Assembly: GCA_012522645.1 (NCBI GenBank)
Contig: JAAYKC010000090.1
Span: 1-11,858 of the forward strand
DNA: 11,858 bases
DNA from: Thermoplasmatales archaeon
GTDB lineage: Archaea > Thermoplasmatota > Thermoplasmata > Methanomassiliicoccales > Methanomethylophilaceae
Direction of reading: 5' to 3'
Under the pieces are notes generated by a model. The model saw only the letters and a list, made by a program, of their open reading frames with translations, did no database searches and had not been told where the DNA came from. A program made the translations under genes and the position numbers. Numbering within the stretch: the first letter of the stretch is position 1; each line of letters begins with the position of its first letter. Positions 1 to 6,805 of this stretch are shown piece after piece.

Positions 1-106
1 ATGCCCTGGAACGGAAACCTTTCTTCTTAGCGAGCCTGTAGTAATGCTCCTGCTGCCTCTCGTTCAACCAGCGTTCGTGCATCGTTCGCCGATAACGGTG
101 CGTCAT
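1..106 (-). CDS. rlmE: FtsJ/RlmE-like 23S rRNA (uridine-2'-O-)-methyltransferase, N-terminal part only (runs off left edge)
   Basis: Reading leftwards from an ATG at 106 gives 35 codons without a stop before the edge. The peptide contains RWLNERQQEHYYRLAKKKGF followed by RSRA, which matches the start of archaeal FtsJ/RlmE proteins (RW..., paired Tyr, basic AKK.G(Y/F)RSRA) just before the Rossmann SAM-binding domain. The family 2'-O-methylates a uridine in the 23S rRNA A-loop; the catalytic K-D-K-E residues would lie outside the window. An in-frame ATG at 82 gives a length closer to known homologues, but the ATG at 106 lies about 28 bp from the centre of the upstream A/T element, as expected for a leaderless archaeal mRNA, so both starts are possible. 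Divergent from purM. The family call is from motif recall on a short fragment. Confidence 0.72.
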   Translation of the reverse strand, partial: MTHRYRRTMHERWLNERQQEHYYRLAKKKGFRSRA

Positions 107-129
107 TATAACTTCTTTCGCGGGGGGAG

Positions 130-138
130 AAATATAAA
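130..138. promoter_or_regulatory. Near-symmetric TATA element between rlmE and purM
   Basis: The 9-bp stretch aaatataaa (tttatattt on the other strand) is the only strong A/T element in the 64-bp intergenic gap. Its centre is 37 bp from the purM ATG, giving a predicted start about 10 nt upstream of the codon, and 28 bp from the leftward ATG at 106, giving a nearly leaderless mRNA. It may serve both directions. The spacing rule is known for archaeal TBP/TFB promoters; use in both directions is inference. Confidence 0.6.
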
Positions 139-170
139 CGGGTCCTGCGATTAGGGAGCCGGGAAGTATC

Positions 171-1190
171 ATGGCAGAGGGTTGGACTTATGCGAGGGCC
201 GGCGTCAACATTGACAGGAAGTCCGGTGCCATAGACTCACTTGTGAAGGAGCTGAAATACAGAAGGGACGGAAGAGGCACCATGGTGGAGGCCAAGGGCC
301 TGTTCGCCAGCCTGATTGACTTCGGCGATGTCTATCTGACCCTGGCCACCGACGGGGTCGGCACCAAGCTGCTGGTCGCCGAGGAACTGGGTAAGTGGGA
401 CACCATCGGCATAGACTGCGTAGCCATGAACGTCAACGACACCATATGCGTGGGCGCAGAGCCGGTATCCTTTGTGGATTACGTCGCACTCCAGAATCCG
501 GACGACCGGATATGCAGGCAGATAGGCATAGGCCTCAACAGGGGAGCGGAGCTCTCCAACATGGAGATCGTCGGCGGGGAGATCGCCGTACTGCCGGAGA
601 TGGTCAACGGCATAGACATCTCAGGTACCTGCCTCGGATACGTTGAGAAGGGGAAGGTGATAACAGGCGAGAGATGCGAGAACGGCGATCTCATAGTCGC
701 ATTGCGGTCATCCGGCGTACATTCCAACGGACTCACCCTTGCCAGGAAGGTATTCGAGAATGCAGGGTACAGAATGAAGGATAAGGTTCCGGGGCTCGAT
801 CGGACCGTTGGCGAGGAACTGCTGACACCCACTGAGATCTACGTCAGGGATGTCCTCAGGATACGTGACGAATACGACCCTCACGGTCTGATAAACATGA
901 CCGGGGGAGGCCTCAGGAACCTGCTCCGCATGAGGAAGGGACTCAGATACATCATAGACGACCCTGTCGAACCGCAGCCGCTGTTCAAAATGATGGCCGA
1001 ACTGGGAGAGGTCAGCGAGCGGGAGATGTACCAGACGTTCAACATGGGCATGGGATTCATGATCGTGGCCTCGGAGGACGACGCTGAGGGCATCATATCC
1101 GATATCGGGGATGCGGAGATCGTAGGAAGGGTCGAGAAGGGCGAAGGAGTGCTCTACGAACCCGGTAACCTGCTCTACGAGAATTACTGA
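171..1190 (+). CDS. purM: Phosphoribosylformylglycinamidine cyclo-ligase (AIR synthetase)
   Basis: PurM converts FGAM plus ATP to 5-aminoimidazole ribotide (AIR), the fifth step of de novo purine synthesis, in the cytoplasm, usually as a homodimer. At 339 residues it has normal family length. Visible motifs, in order: AGVNID near residue 10; DGVGTK at 61-66 (ATP/phosphate loop); WDTIGIDCVAMNVNDTICVGAEP region at 76-98; GGE at 135-137; SSGVHSNGLTLARKV at 180-194; TPTEIYV at 219-225; TGGG at 244-247; FNMGMG at 290-295. The GGE loop reads GGEIAVLPEM, whereas bacterial enzymes usually have GGETAEMPGM. The start ATG is the first in frame after the predicted promoter, with purine-rich gggaag 4 to 9 nt before it. 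The stop overlaps the convergent DUF531-like gene by 7 bp. AIR is also the substrate of ThiC, encoded about 6 kb away. Confidence 0.96.
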   Translation: MAEGWTYARAGVNIDRKSGAIDSLVKELKYRRDGRGTMVEAKGLFASLIDFGDVYLTLATDGVGTKLLVAEELGKWDTIGIDCVAMNVNDTICVGAEPVSFVDYVALQNPDDRICRQIGIGLNRGAELSNMEIVGGEIAVLPEMVNGIDISGTCLGYVEKGKVITGERCENGDLIVALRSSGVHSNGLTLARKVFENAGYRMKDKVPGLDRTVGEELLTPTEIYVRDVLRIRDEYDPHGLINMTGGGLRNLLRMRKGLRYIIDDPVEPQPLFKMMAELGEVSEREMYQTFNMGMGFMIVASEDDAEGIISDIGDAEIVGRVEKGEGVLYEPGNLLYENY

Positions 1191-1723
1191 ATGAGAGCTG
1201 ATATTGCTCCCGCCACCGCCCCGAGGGCCGTGCATGTCTCCAATGAGAATCCCCCTCCGGTTATGTCCAGATTGTGACGGGGTATTGAGGACGGGGCCCT
1301 GGGTATGCCGTGGGGCCCTATCCCGAAGACCAGGAGAACGCTGTTCCCGCCGATGATCATCGCCGACAGCTCCTCTTTGGTGACGGCTTTCTTGGGATCC
1401 GGCTTGCTGGTGGTCAATATCGCATCGCCCAGCTGCGGCGGAAATCCCCTGTCGGGATAACCGAAGCTCAGGAAACGCCCCTTCTTCGCCAATTCCGTGA
1501 AGTATCCGCCGTCAGATCCTATGCTCGTCGTACCGGCGACCCATTCTGCCAGTTCCATAGGCTGTTTTATATCCTCCGGGAAGGGGAACCCGAAGAGAGC
1601 CAGATTCATATCGAATGCAAGGGCGAGACCCCCCGCCCTTGCCAGGACGCGCCTGTGAGGCTCGCGGAACTTCTTCGGGTCGTACGAATTGTACAGCCCT
1701 ATCGTCACTCTGCCTCTGCCCAT
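1184..1723 (-). CDS. DUF531-like archaeal protein with a SPOUT-methyltransferase-like C-terminus
   Basis: A 179-residue protein that I recognise as resembling the archaeal DUF531 family (function not established): N-terminal VTIGLYNSYDPKKF, then a middle with FDMNLALFGFPFP (38-49). The last 50 residues read like the trefoil knot of SPOUT RNA methyltransferases: a hydrophobic strand, SVLLVFGIGPHGIP (128-141), comparable to the lvfG.E..Glp loop, then HNLDIT and GGGFSLETCTALGAVAGAI (156-174), comparable to the SLNVS..agi loop-helix. That would predict SAM-dependent RNA methylation, but the substrate is unknown and this fold assignment is inference. Its ATG lies 1 bp after the stop of the 56-residue ORF (tga-g-atg), so the two are very probably co-transcribed and translationally coupled. 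Its TAA stop overlaps the purM 3' end. No membrane segment seen. Confidence 0.8.
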   Translation of the reverse strand: MGRGRVTIGLYNSYDPKKFREPHRRVLARAGGLALAFDMNLALFGFPFPEDIKQPMELAEWVAGTTSIGSDGGYFTELAKKGRFLSFGYPDRGFPPQLGDAILTTSKPDPKKAVTKEELSAMIIGGNSVLLVFGIGPHGIPRAPSSIPRHNLDITGGGFSLETCTALGAVAGAISALIQ

Positions 1724-1724
1724 C

Positions 1725-1895
1725 TCAGCGCTCCAGTGCCCTTTGCACGATACGGGGCCTTCCCACTATGGCCTTTTTATCGCCGTCCAGGAAGATCTCC
1801 GTATCTGGATTCTCATCCTGGATCTTCTCCACGAGACGGAGCACCTCCGTCAGCGTCAAATCCTGCGAGCCGACGTCCATAAAGACCCTGTCCAT
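1725..1895 (-). CDS. Small uncharacterised protein (56 aa), first gene of the DUF531-like operon
   Basis: I do not recognise this family. The product is small and soluble-looking, with a probable beta-alpha-beta layout: MDRVFMDVGSQ, an amphipathic helix LTEVLRLVEKIQDENP, then TEIFLDGDKKAIVGRP and a basic tail. I chose the ATG at 1895 because the TATA element centred near 1930 predicts transcription from about 1903, and a purine run (gggga) lies 6 to 10 nt before this ATG; the in-frame ATG at 1913 would add six residues but lies upstream of the predicted transcript start. Spacing of 1 bp to the next gene argues for translation as a coupled pair. The conserved-looking LDGDKKAIVGRPR segment suggests a real protein and not a random frame. 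Confidence 0.65.
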   Translation of the reverse strand: MDRVFMDVGSQDLTLTEVLRLVEKIQDENPDTEIFLDGDKKAIVGRPRIVQRALER

Positions 1896-1924
1896 GAGAA
1901 TCCCCTGAATCATTAGTTCTATTG

Positions 1925-1935
1925 CTTATATATTC
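1925..1935 (-). promoter_or_regulatory. TATA element for the small-ORF/DUF531-like operon
   Basis: On the minus strand the sequence gaatatataag lies about 35 bp before the chosen ATG at 1895 and only 20 bp past the 3' end of tRNA-Phe. Predicted transcript start is near 1903, giving a leader of about 8 nt. It is the strongest A/T element between the tRNA and the operon. Confidence 0.6.
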
Positions 1936-1940
1936 GTTCA

Positions 1941-1950
1941 CAAAATAAGA
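1941..1950 (-). terminator. Oligo-T stretch after tRNA-Phe
   Basis: Minus-strand tcttattttg begins 5 nt after the encoded CCA of tRNA-Phe. Archaeal RNA polymerase commonly stops at short U-runs after tRNA genes. The run is only four T, so the call is modest. Confidence 0.4.
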
Positions 1951-1954
1951 GGGA

Positions 1955-2030
1955 TGGTGCCGTGAGCCGGGCTCGAACCAGCGACTTCAAGATCTTCAGT
2001 CTTGCACTCTCCCAACTGAGTTACCACGGC
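1955..2030 (-). tRNA. tRNA-Phe (GAA)
   Basis: The minus strand folds into a complete cloverleaf of 76 nt including CCA. Acceptor GCCGTGG pairs with TCACGGC (last pair G-U); D arm ACTC/GAGT; anticodon arm CAAGA-CTGAAGA-TCTTG with anticodon GAA; variable AAGTC; T arm GCTGG-TTCGAGC-CCGGC; discriminator A73; CCA is encoded at 1955-1957. There is no intron. It reads UUU/UUC. It lies between the gyrase operon and the DUF531-like operon, all on the same strand. Confidence 0.97.
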
Positions 2031-2055
2031 GTGAGTTTTCCCTATTGCGGTTTCC

Positions 2056-2065
2056 GTTATAAATG
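2056..2065 (-). promoter_or_regulatory. TATA element for tRNA-Phe
   Basis: Minus-strand catttataac is centred about 30 bp before the first tRNA base, which is the expected archaeal spacing for a start 3 to 6 nt upstream of the mature 5' end. It lies in the 48-bp gap after the last gene of the gyrase operon, so read-through from gyrase could also contribute. Confidence 0.55.
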
Positions 2066-2078
2066 TTCGCTGTCCCCG

Positions 2079-2363
2079 TCATCTCGGGATTTTGCCTCTG
2101 GGAGGCTTACCGCCACCTGTAACAGGGCCGGATACCATCCTCAGGAACGCTTCCTCCCTGCATCTGATCTTGGCCCTGCCGTACTTCCTCAGAGAGGATG
2201 ACAGCACGGCGGCGGTCATGCCTGCGGAAAAAGCAGCAACTGCCCATACGTAGGCGCCGGTGTCAGGCCAGGACAGATATGCCAGACAGGCGGATGCTGC
2301 CGCCGCGGCCAACAGCAGCGGCGGCAGTGCCTTCGCATAACGGGGGATGTCGGATCTAGTCAT
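2079..2363 (-). CDS. Small two-helix membrane protein of the gyrase operon (94 aa, unknown function)
   Basis: I do not recognise a family. The start ATG at 2363 overlaps the gyrA stop by 8 bp (ATGACTAG), so it is in the gyrase operon and translation is probably coupled. Longer in-frame starts exist inside gyrA but would overlap it by more than 60 bp and add a hydrophilic stretch without a good reason. Residues 12-31 (Ala/Leu-rich, starting ALPPLLLAAA) and 36-57 (from AYVWAVAAFS) look like two membrane helices joined by a short SWPDTG turn. Lys/Arg at both ends (RYAK; LRKYGRAKIRCREE; KPPRGKIPR) predicts a hairpin with both termini in the cytoplasm. Nothing in it resembles a known gyrase modulator; co-transcription is the only functional hint. 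Confidence 0.72.
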   Translation of the reverse strand: MTRSDIPRYAKALPPLLLAAAAASACLAYLSWPDTGAYVWAVAAFSAGMTAAVLSSSLRKYGRAKIRCREEAFLRMVSGPVTGGGKPPRGKIPR

Positions 2364-4824
2364 CTTCCAGGAAACCTTCCTCCTCATCATGCTCAACGGG
2401 CTGCAGAGCGATGACCTTGTCATCGTTGCGCAGGTCCATTATCCTTACGCCTGCGGCATTGCGGCCCGTCACACGTATCTGATCCACCTTTATGCGTATG
2501 ACCTTGCCCTGAGTGCTCACGACCACCAGCTCATCGGTCTCCAGGACCTTCCTGACGGCGATGACGCCGCCGTTCCTCTCGGTGGTCTTCAGGGTGATGA
2601 CGCCTTTCCCGCCCCTGTTGGTCTTACGGTAATCGTCCACCCCGGATATCTTCCCGTAACCGTTCTCGGATACGGTCAGGAGCATGTCGCCGGGCTTGAC
2701 CACTGACATGGAGACGACACGGTCACCCTCGTTCAGGGTCACTCCCTTGACTCCCATGGTGTCCCTGCCCTTGGACCCGACCCTGTCCTCATGGAATCTG
2801 ACCGCAAGCCCGTTGTAGGTCGCGATGATTATCTCATCCTCCCCGTCGGTTATGTGGGTCTCCACCAGCTCATCGTCATCCCTCAGCTTTATGGCCTTGA
2901 TGCCCCTGCGCCGGACGTTCTTGTATGCGCTCAGCACGGTCTTCTTTATTATCCCGTGCCTGGTGCAGAACACCAGGTACCTGTCCTCGGGGAATTCGCT
3001 GGCACAGATGGTGCTGCCGACGCTCTCCCCCTCTTCCAGATCGGAAATCATGTTGACGATCGGCTTGCCCTTGGAATACCTTCCGCCCTCCGGGATCCTG
3101 TATCCCTTGAGCCAGTGCAGACGCCCGTGGTTGGTCACGAACATCACGTAGTCGTGAGTCGACGTGACGAACATATTGGTCACGAAATCCTCTTCCTTGG
3201 TCTCCATGCCTATGAGCCCCACGCCTCCTCTCCTCTGCTGACGGTATGTCTTCAGAGGTATGCGCTTGATGTAGTTGTCACCGGTTATGGTGATGACGAC
3301 CTCCTCCCTGGGGATGAGATCCTCCTCATCCGTATCGATGGGATTCGGATCTATCCTCGTGCGGCGCTCATCGCCGTACGTCTCCTTCATCTCGGAGAGC
3401 TCGTCCTTTATGATCTGGCGCACCCTCCCTTCATCTGCGAGGATGTCACGCAGATCGGCCATCAGGACGATGAGCTCCTGGTGCTCCGTCTTTATGGAAT
3501 CCAATTCCAGGCCCGTGAGCTTCTGGAGCCTCATGTCCAATATCGCCTTCGCCTGGTCCGCATCTATCTCCAGAAGGGCCTGCAGACCTTCCGAGGCGGT
3601 CTCCCCGTCCGGGGATGCGCGGATGAGAGCTATTGCCTCATCCAGCCTGCCTATGGCCTTCATCAGGCCTTCCAGTATGTGGTGCCTCTTCACGGCCGCA
3701 TCAAGATCGAACTGGGTCCTGCGGATGACGACGCTCTTCCTGTGGATCACGTACTGCTGGATGAGCTCCTTCAGCGTCAGAAGCACGGGCTTCTTGTCCA
3801 CGAGAGCCAGATTGATCACTCCGAAGGTCTGCTCCATGGCGGTCTGCTTGAACAGGTTCTCCAGGACGACGTTGTCGATGGCGTCCTTGTGCAGTTCTAT
3901 GACTATGCGCATCCCGTCCCTGTCGGATTCGTCGCGCAGGTCGGTGATCCCCTCGAGGGTCTTCTCCTTGACCTTGTCGGCTATCTGCTCGATGAGCCTG
4001 GCCTTGTTGACCTGGTACGGGATCTCATCCACGATGATCATGGTCTTCCCGTTGCTCTTCTCCTCGAAATGGGTATTCGCCCTTACTTTGATCTTGCCCC
4101 TGCCGGTGGTGTATGCCGAATATATCCCCGAGAGGCCGTAGATCGTCCCTCCCGTAGGGAAGTCAGGACCTTTTACGTACTCCATCAGGTCATCGACCGT
4201 AGCGTCCGGATCGTCAAGGATATGGGCTATAGCATCCGCCACCTCGCACAGATTGTGAGGGGGCATCTTGGTGGCCATGCCGACAGCTATGCCGTCCGAC
4301 CCGTTCACCAGGAGATTGGGGAACTTGGACGGCAGCACCGTAGGCTCCTTCAGGGACCCGTCGTAGTTGTCCATGAAGTCCACCGTATTCTTGTCTATGT
4401 CAGTCAGAAGGTCCGAGGACATCTTGGCGAGACGCGCTTCGGTGTAACGCATGGCCGCCGCGGGATCCCCGTCCAGGGAACCGAAGTTACCCTGCCCGTC
4501 CACCAGCGGATATCTCAATGAGAACGGCTGTGCCATCCTGACCATCGCATCATATGCGGCGGTATCCCCGTGGGGATGATACTTGGCAAGGACCTCACCG
4601 ACCACCTTGGCAGATTTCTTGTAGCCTCTGTTGTGCCACATGCCCATGTCCGCCATGGCATAGAGGATCTTCCTGTGAACGGGCTTCAGCCCGTCCCTGG
4701 CATCCGGCAGGGCACGGCCGACTATCACGCTCATCGAATAATCGATGTACGAGCGCTTCATCTCCTCCTCAATGGTCTGATCTATGATGGCGGGTACTTT
4801 CGGTTCGTTGTGATCTTCACTCAT
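2356..4824 (-). CDS. gyrA: DNA gyrase subunit A
   Basis: Breakage-reunion subunit of DNA gyrase (A2B2), which introduces negative supercoils using ATP. Numbered from the ATG at 4824 (822 aa), the N-terminal part has SVIVGRALPDARDGLKPVHR, the HPHGDTAAYD helix (83-92; Thr88 where E. coli has Ser83), and AMRYTEARL with catalytic Tyr127. The coiled-coil tower region follows around 370-480. From about 505 the C-terminal beta-pinwheel shows six blades, the first carrying the GyrA box as QRRGGVG (530-536), where the usual form is Q(R/K)RGG(R/K)G. The tail is acidic (EHDEEEGFLEDD). An in-frame ATG at 4836 would overlap gyrB by 8 bp; I prefer 4824, 4 nt after the gyrB stop, because GTGAT sits just before it and matches part of the archaeal anti-SD complement. 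The stop is TAG, unlike every other complete gene here. Gyrase is a bacterial enzyme known to have spread into Euryarchaeota. Confidence 0.97.
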   Translation of the reverse strand: MSEDHNEPKVPAIIDQTIEEEMKRSYIDYSMSVIVGRALPDARDGLKPVHRKILYAMADMGMWHNRGYKKSAKVVGEVLAKYHPHGDTAAYDAMVRMAQPFSLRYPLVDGQGNFGSLDGDPAAAMRYTEARLAKMSSDLLTDIDKNTVDFMDNYDGSLKEPTVLPSKFPNLLVNGSDGIAVGMATKMPPHNLCEVADAIAHILDDPDATVDDLMEYVKGPDFPTGGTIYGLSGIYSAYTTGRGKIKVRANTHFEEKSNGKTMIIVDEIPYQVNKARLIEQIADKVKEKTLEGITDLRDESDRDGMRIVIELHKDAIDNVVLENLFKQTAMEQTFGVINLALVDKKPVLLTLKELIQQYVIHRKSVVIRRTQFDLDAAVKRHHILEGLMKAIGRLDEAIALIRASPDGETASEGLQALLEIDADQAKAILDMRLQKLTGLELDSIKTEHQELIVLMADLRDILADEGRVRQIIKDELSEMKETYGDERRTRIDPNPIDTDEEDLIPREEVVITITGDNYIKRIPLKTYRQQRRGGVGLIGMETKEEDFVTNMFVTSTHDYVMFVTNHGRLHWLKGYRIPEGGRYSKGKPIVNMISDLEEGESVGSTICASEFPEDRYLVFCTRHGIIKKTVLSAYKNVRRRGIKAIKLRDDDELVETHITDGEDEIIIATYNGLAVRFHEDRVGSKGRDTMGVKGVTLNEGDRVVSMSVVKPGDMLLTVSENGYGKISGVDDYRKTNRGGKGVITLKTTERNGGVIAVRKVLETDELVVVSTQGKVIRIKVDQIRVTGRNAAGVRIMDLRNDDKVIALQPVEHDEEEGFLEDD

Positions 4825-4828
4825 GATA

Positions 4829-6757
4829 TCACACATCCAGGTTGACTACCTCGTGGGCATGTTCGATTATGTATTCCCTTCTCGGCTCAACAGCATCGCC
4901 CATGAGCGTGGAGAACAGCTGATCCGCCAGCATCGCATCCTCCACCCTCACCTTCTTCATCACCCTGTTGGCCGGGTCCATGGTGGTCTCCCACAGCTGG
5001 TGGGGGTTCATCTCTCCCAGACCTTTGTATCTCGTCACATTGCTGCCCGGTCCCATCTCGGCCAGAGCCTCCGTCATCTCCTCTTCGGTGTAGGCATACT
5101 TCTCCTTCTTGCCCTTGGACACCCTGTAGAGAGGCGGCATCGCCAGGTAGACGTGCCCGTTGTCTATCAGCGGCCTCATCTTCCTGTAGAACAGAGTCAG
5201 GAGCAGCGTGTCTATGTGGGCGCCGTCCACATCGGCATCGGTCATTATCACGATGTTGTGGTAACGTATCTTGGAGACATCGAACTCCTCTCCGAGTCCG
5301 CCGCCTATCGCTATCGTCAGATTCTTTATCTCATCGCTCTGAAGGACCTTGTCCGGCCTTACCTTCTCCACATTCAGGATCTTACCGCGTATCGGCAGTA
5401 TGGCCTGGAACATCCTGTCCCTTCCCTGTTTGGCGCTGCCTCCTGCCGAATCCCCCTCCACGATGTAGAGCTCGGTCTTGCTCGGGTCCCGTTCAGCGCA
5501 GTCCGCCAGCTTGCCCGGGAGGGATCCCGACTCGAAGACGCTCTTCCTGCGGGCCGTATCCCTTGCCTTCCTTGCATCCTCACGGGCCACGAAGGCGGAG
5601 ATGCATTTCTTGACTATGGTCTCGGCCACCTTCGGATTCTCCAGGAAGTACTCGGCCAGTTTCTCGTTCATAAGGGTCTGCACAACGGTCTTCGCTACGC
5701 TGTTCCCGAGTTTCGACTTCGTCTGCCCCTCGAACTGTGGCTCAGGCATCTTCACGCTCAGGACCGCTGTCAGGCCCTCACGGGTGTCCTCCCCTTCGAA
5801 GGATTCGCCTTTGGTGAGGTTGTTCGCCTTGGCGTAATCATTTATCGTCTTGGTGAGAGCCCCCCTGAACCCGACCACGTGGGTCCCTCCCTCTGTCGTA
5901 TGAATGGTGTTGACGAAGGGGACCACCAGCTCACTGTAACCGTCGGTCCACTGCAGTGCCACCTCCACCATAATGTCATCCGTTGTACCGGATATGTATA
6001 TCGGCGGGGAATGTATGGCCGTCTTCGTCTTGTTAAGGTACTCAACGAACTCCGAGACACCGCCCTCATAATGGAATATCTCCGACATGCCTGTCCTCTT
6101 GTCCTCGAACTTTATGGCCACGTTCCTGTTCAGGAACGCCTGGTTCCGGAACCTCTTCTGCAGTTCCTCATACTGGAAATCCACCGTCTCGAAGATCTCG
6201 GGGTCCGGATAGAACCTGATCTCCGTGCCGGTCTTGTCGCTGTCCCCCAGGATCTCCACGTTTCCGTCAGGTATCCCGATCTTGTAGCTCTGTCTGAAGA
6301 TCTTGCCGTCCCTGTGTATGGTGGCCGTGAGCTTCGAGGAAAGAGCGTTCACAACGGCAACTCCCACTCCGTGAAGGCCGCCGGATACCTTGTAGCTGTT
6401 CTTATCGAACTTGCCGCCTGCGTGCAGGCTCGTGAGTGCCAGCTCAAGAGCTGACTTGCCCTTGTCATGTTGTATGCCTGTAGGGATCCCCCTGCCGTCA
6501 TCCTTGACCGTGCAGGAGCCGTCCTCGTTTATCGTCACACGTATCTTGCTGGCATAGCCTGCCATCGCCTCGTCCACGCTGTTGTCCACTACTTCATAAA
6601 CCAAATGATGAAGTCCGCGGGTATCTGTGCTGCCTATGTACATCCCGGGCCTCTTCCTTACCGGGTCGAGTCCTTCAAGGACCACTATGCTGTCCGCACC
6701 GTAGCCGTCCTGCTGTGCCGCACGGTCGCTGAAGGGCTCATTCTCATTACCATCCAT
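4829..6757 (-). CDS. gyrB: DNA gyrase subunit B
   Basis: ATPase subunit of gyrase. Numbered from the ATG at 6757 (642 aa): GHKL ATPase motifs EVVDNSVDEAMAG (55-67), DDGRGIPTGI (86-95) and GGLHGVGVAVVNALS (126-140); transducer QTKSKLGN (345-352); TOPRIM motifs EGDSAGGSA (434-442) and DADVDGAH (507-514); and the RYKGLGEMNPHQLWETTMDP tail. The length suits the short GyrB type without the extra proteobacterial insert. The residue two after DGAHI-start is Asp516 (AHIDT) where most GyrB/ParE have Arg (HIRT). The frame opens at a TTG at 6784, preceded by GGTGAG, which would add nine residues; I prefer the ATG because the TATA element puts transcription start between about 6785 and 6792, leaving little or no leader for the TTG. 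First gene of gyrB-gyrA-membrane protein; divergent from thiC. Confidence 0.97.
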   Translation of the reverse strand: MDGNENEPFSDRAAQQDGYGADSIVVLEGLDPVRKRPGMYIGSTDTRGLHHLVYEVVDNSVDEAMAGYASKIRVTINEDGSCTVKDDGRGIPTGIQHDKGKSALELALTSLHAGGKFDKNSYKVSGGLHGVGVAVVNALSSKLTATIHRDGKIFRQSYKIGIPDGNVEILGDSDKTGTEIRFYPDPEIFETVDFQYEELQKRFRNQAFLNRNVAIKFEDKRTGMSEIFHYEGGVSEFVEYLNKTKTAIHSPPIYISGTTDDIMVEVALQWTDGYSELVVPFVNTIHTTEGGTHVVGFRGALTKTINDYAKANNLTKGESFEGEDTREGLTAVLSVKMPEPQFEGQTKSKLGNSVAKTVVQTLMNEKLAEYFLENPKVAETIVKKCISAFVAREDARKARDTARRKSVFESGSLPGKLADCAERDPSKTELYIVEGDSAGGSAKQGRDRMFQAILPIRGKILNVEKVRPDKVLQSDEIKNLTIAIGGGLGEEFDVSKIRYHNIVIMTDADVDGAHIDTLLLTLFYRKMRPLIDNGHVYLAMPPLYRVSKGKKEKYAYTEEEMTEALAEMGPGSNVTRYKGLGEMNPHQLWETTMDPANRVMKKVRVEDAMLADQLFSTLMGDAVEPRREYIIEHAHEVVNLDV

Positions 6758-6805
6758 GACAATCAAATCCTGCGCACTGCGCAATATCTCACCCTATGCG
6801 CTCAC

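Noticed and set aside
479..1235. Minus-strand frames within purM (117 and 175 codons)
   Set aside because: Antisense shadows of purM with low-complexity Ser/Pro/His-rich translations.
1310..1916. Plus-strand frames (up to 190 codons) opposite the DUF531-like gene and its small partner
   Set aside because: No motifs, no promoter, and they lie opposite better-supported genes.
2364..2423. In-frame upstream ATGs for the small membrane protein, giving 114 residues
   Set aside because: They lie deep within gyrA. The ATG at 2363 in ATGACTAG gives the usual short overlap and keeps the first membrane helix near the N-terminus.
2791..4521. 576-codon open frame antisense to gyrA
   Set aside because: Shadow of gyrA codon bias. 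The translation has no recognisable domain and is rich in His, Val, Leu and Arg, as expected for the reverse of a GC-rich coding frame.
4823..6454. 543-codon open frame antisense to gyrB
   Set aside because: Same pattern; gyrB is unmistakable on the other strand and this frame shows no motif.
6758..6784. TTG start nine codons upstream for gyrB
   Set aside because: GGTGAG precedes it, but it lies at or just after the predicted transcript start, and the extra nine residues resemble nothing. It remains possible.
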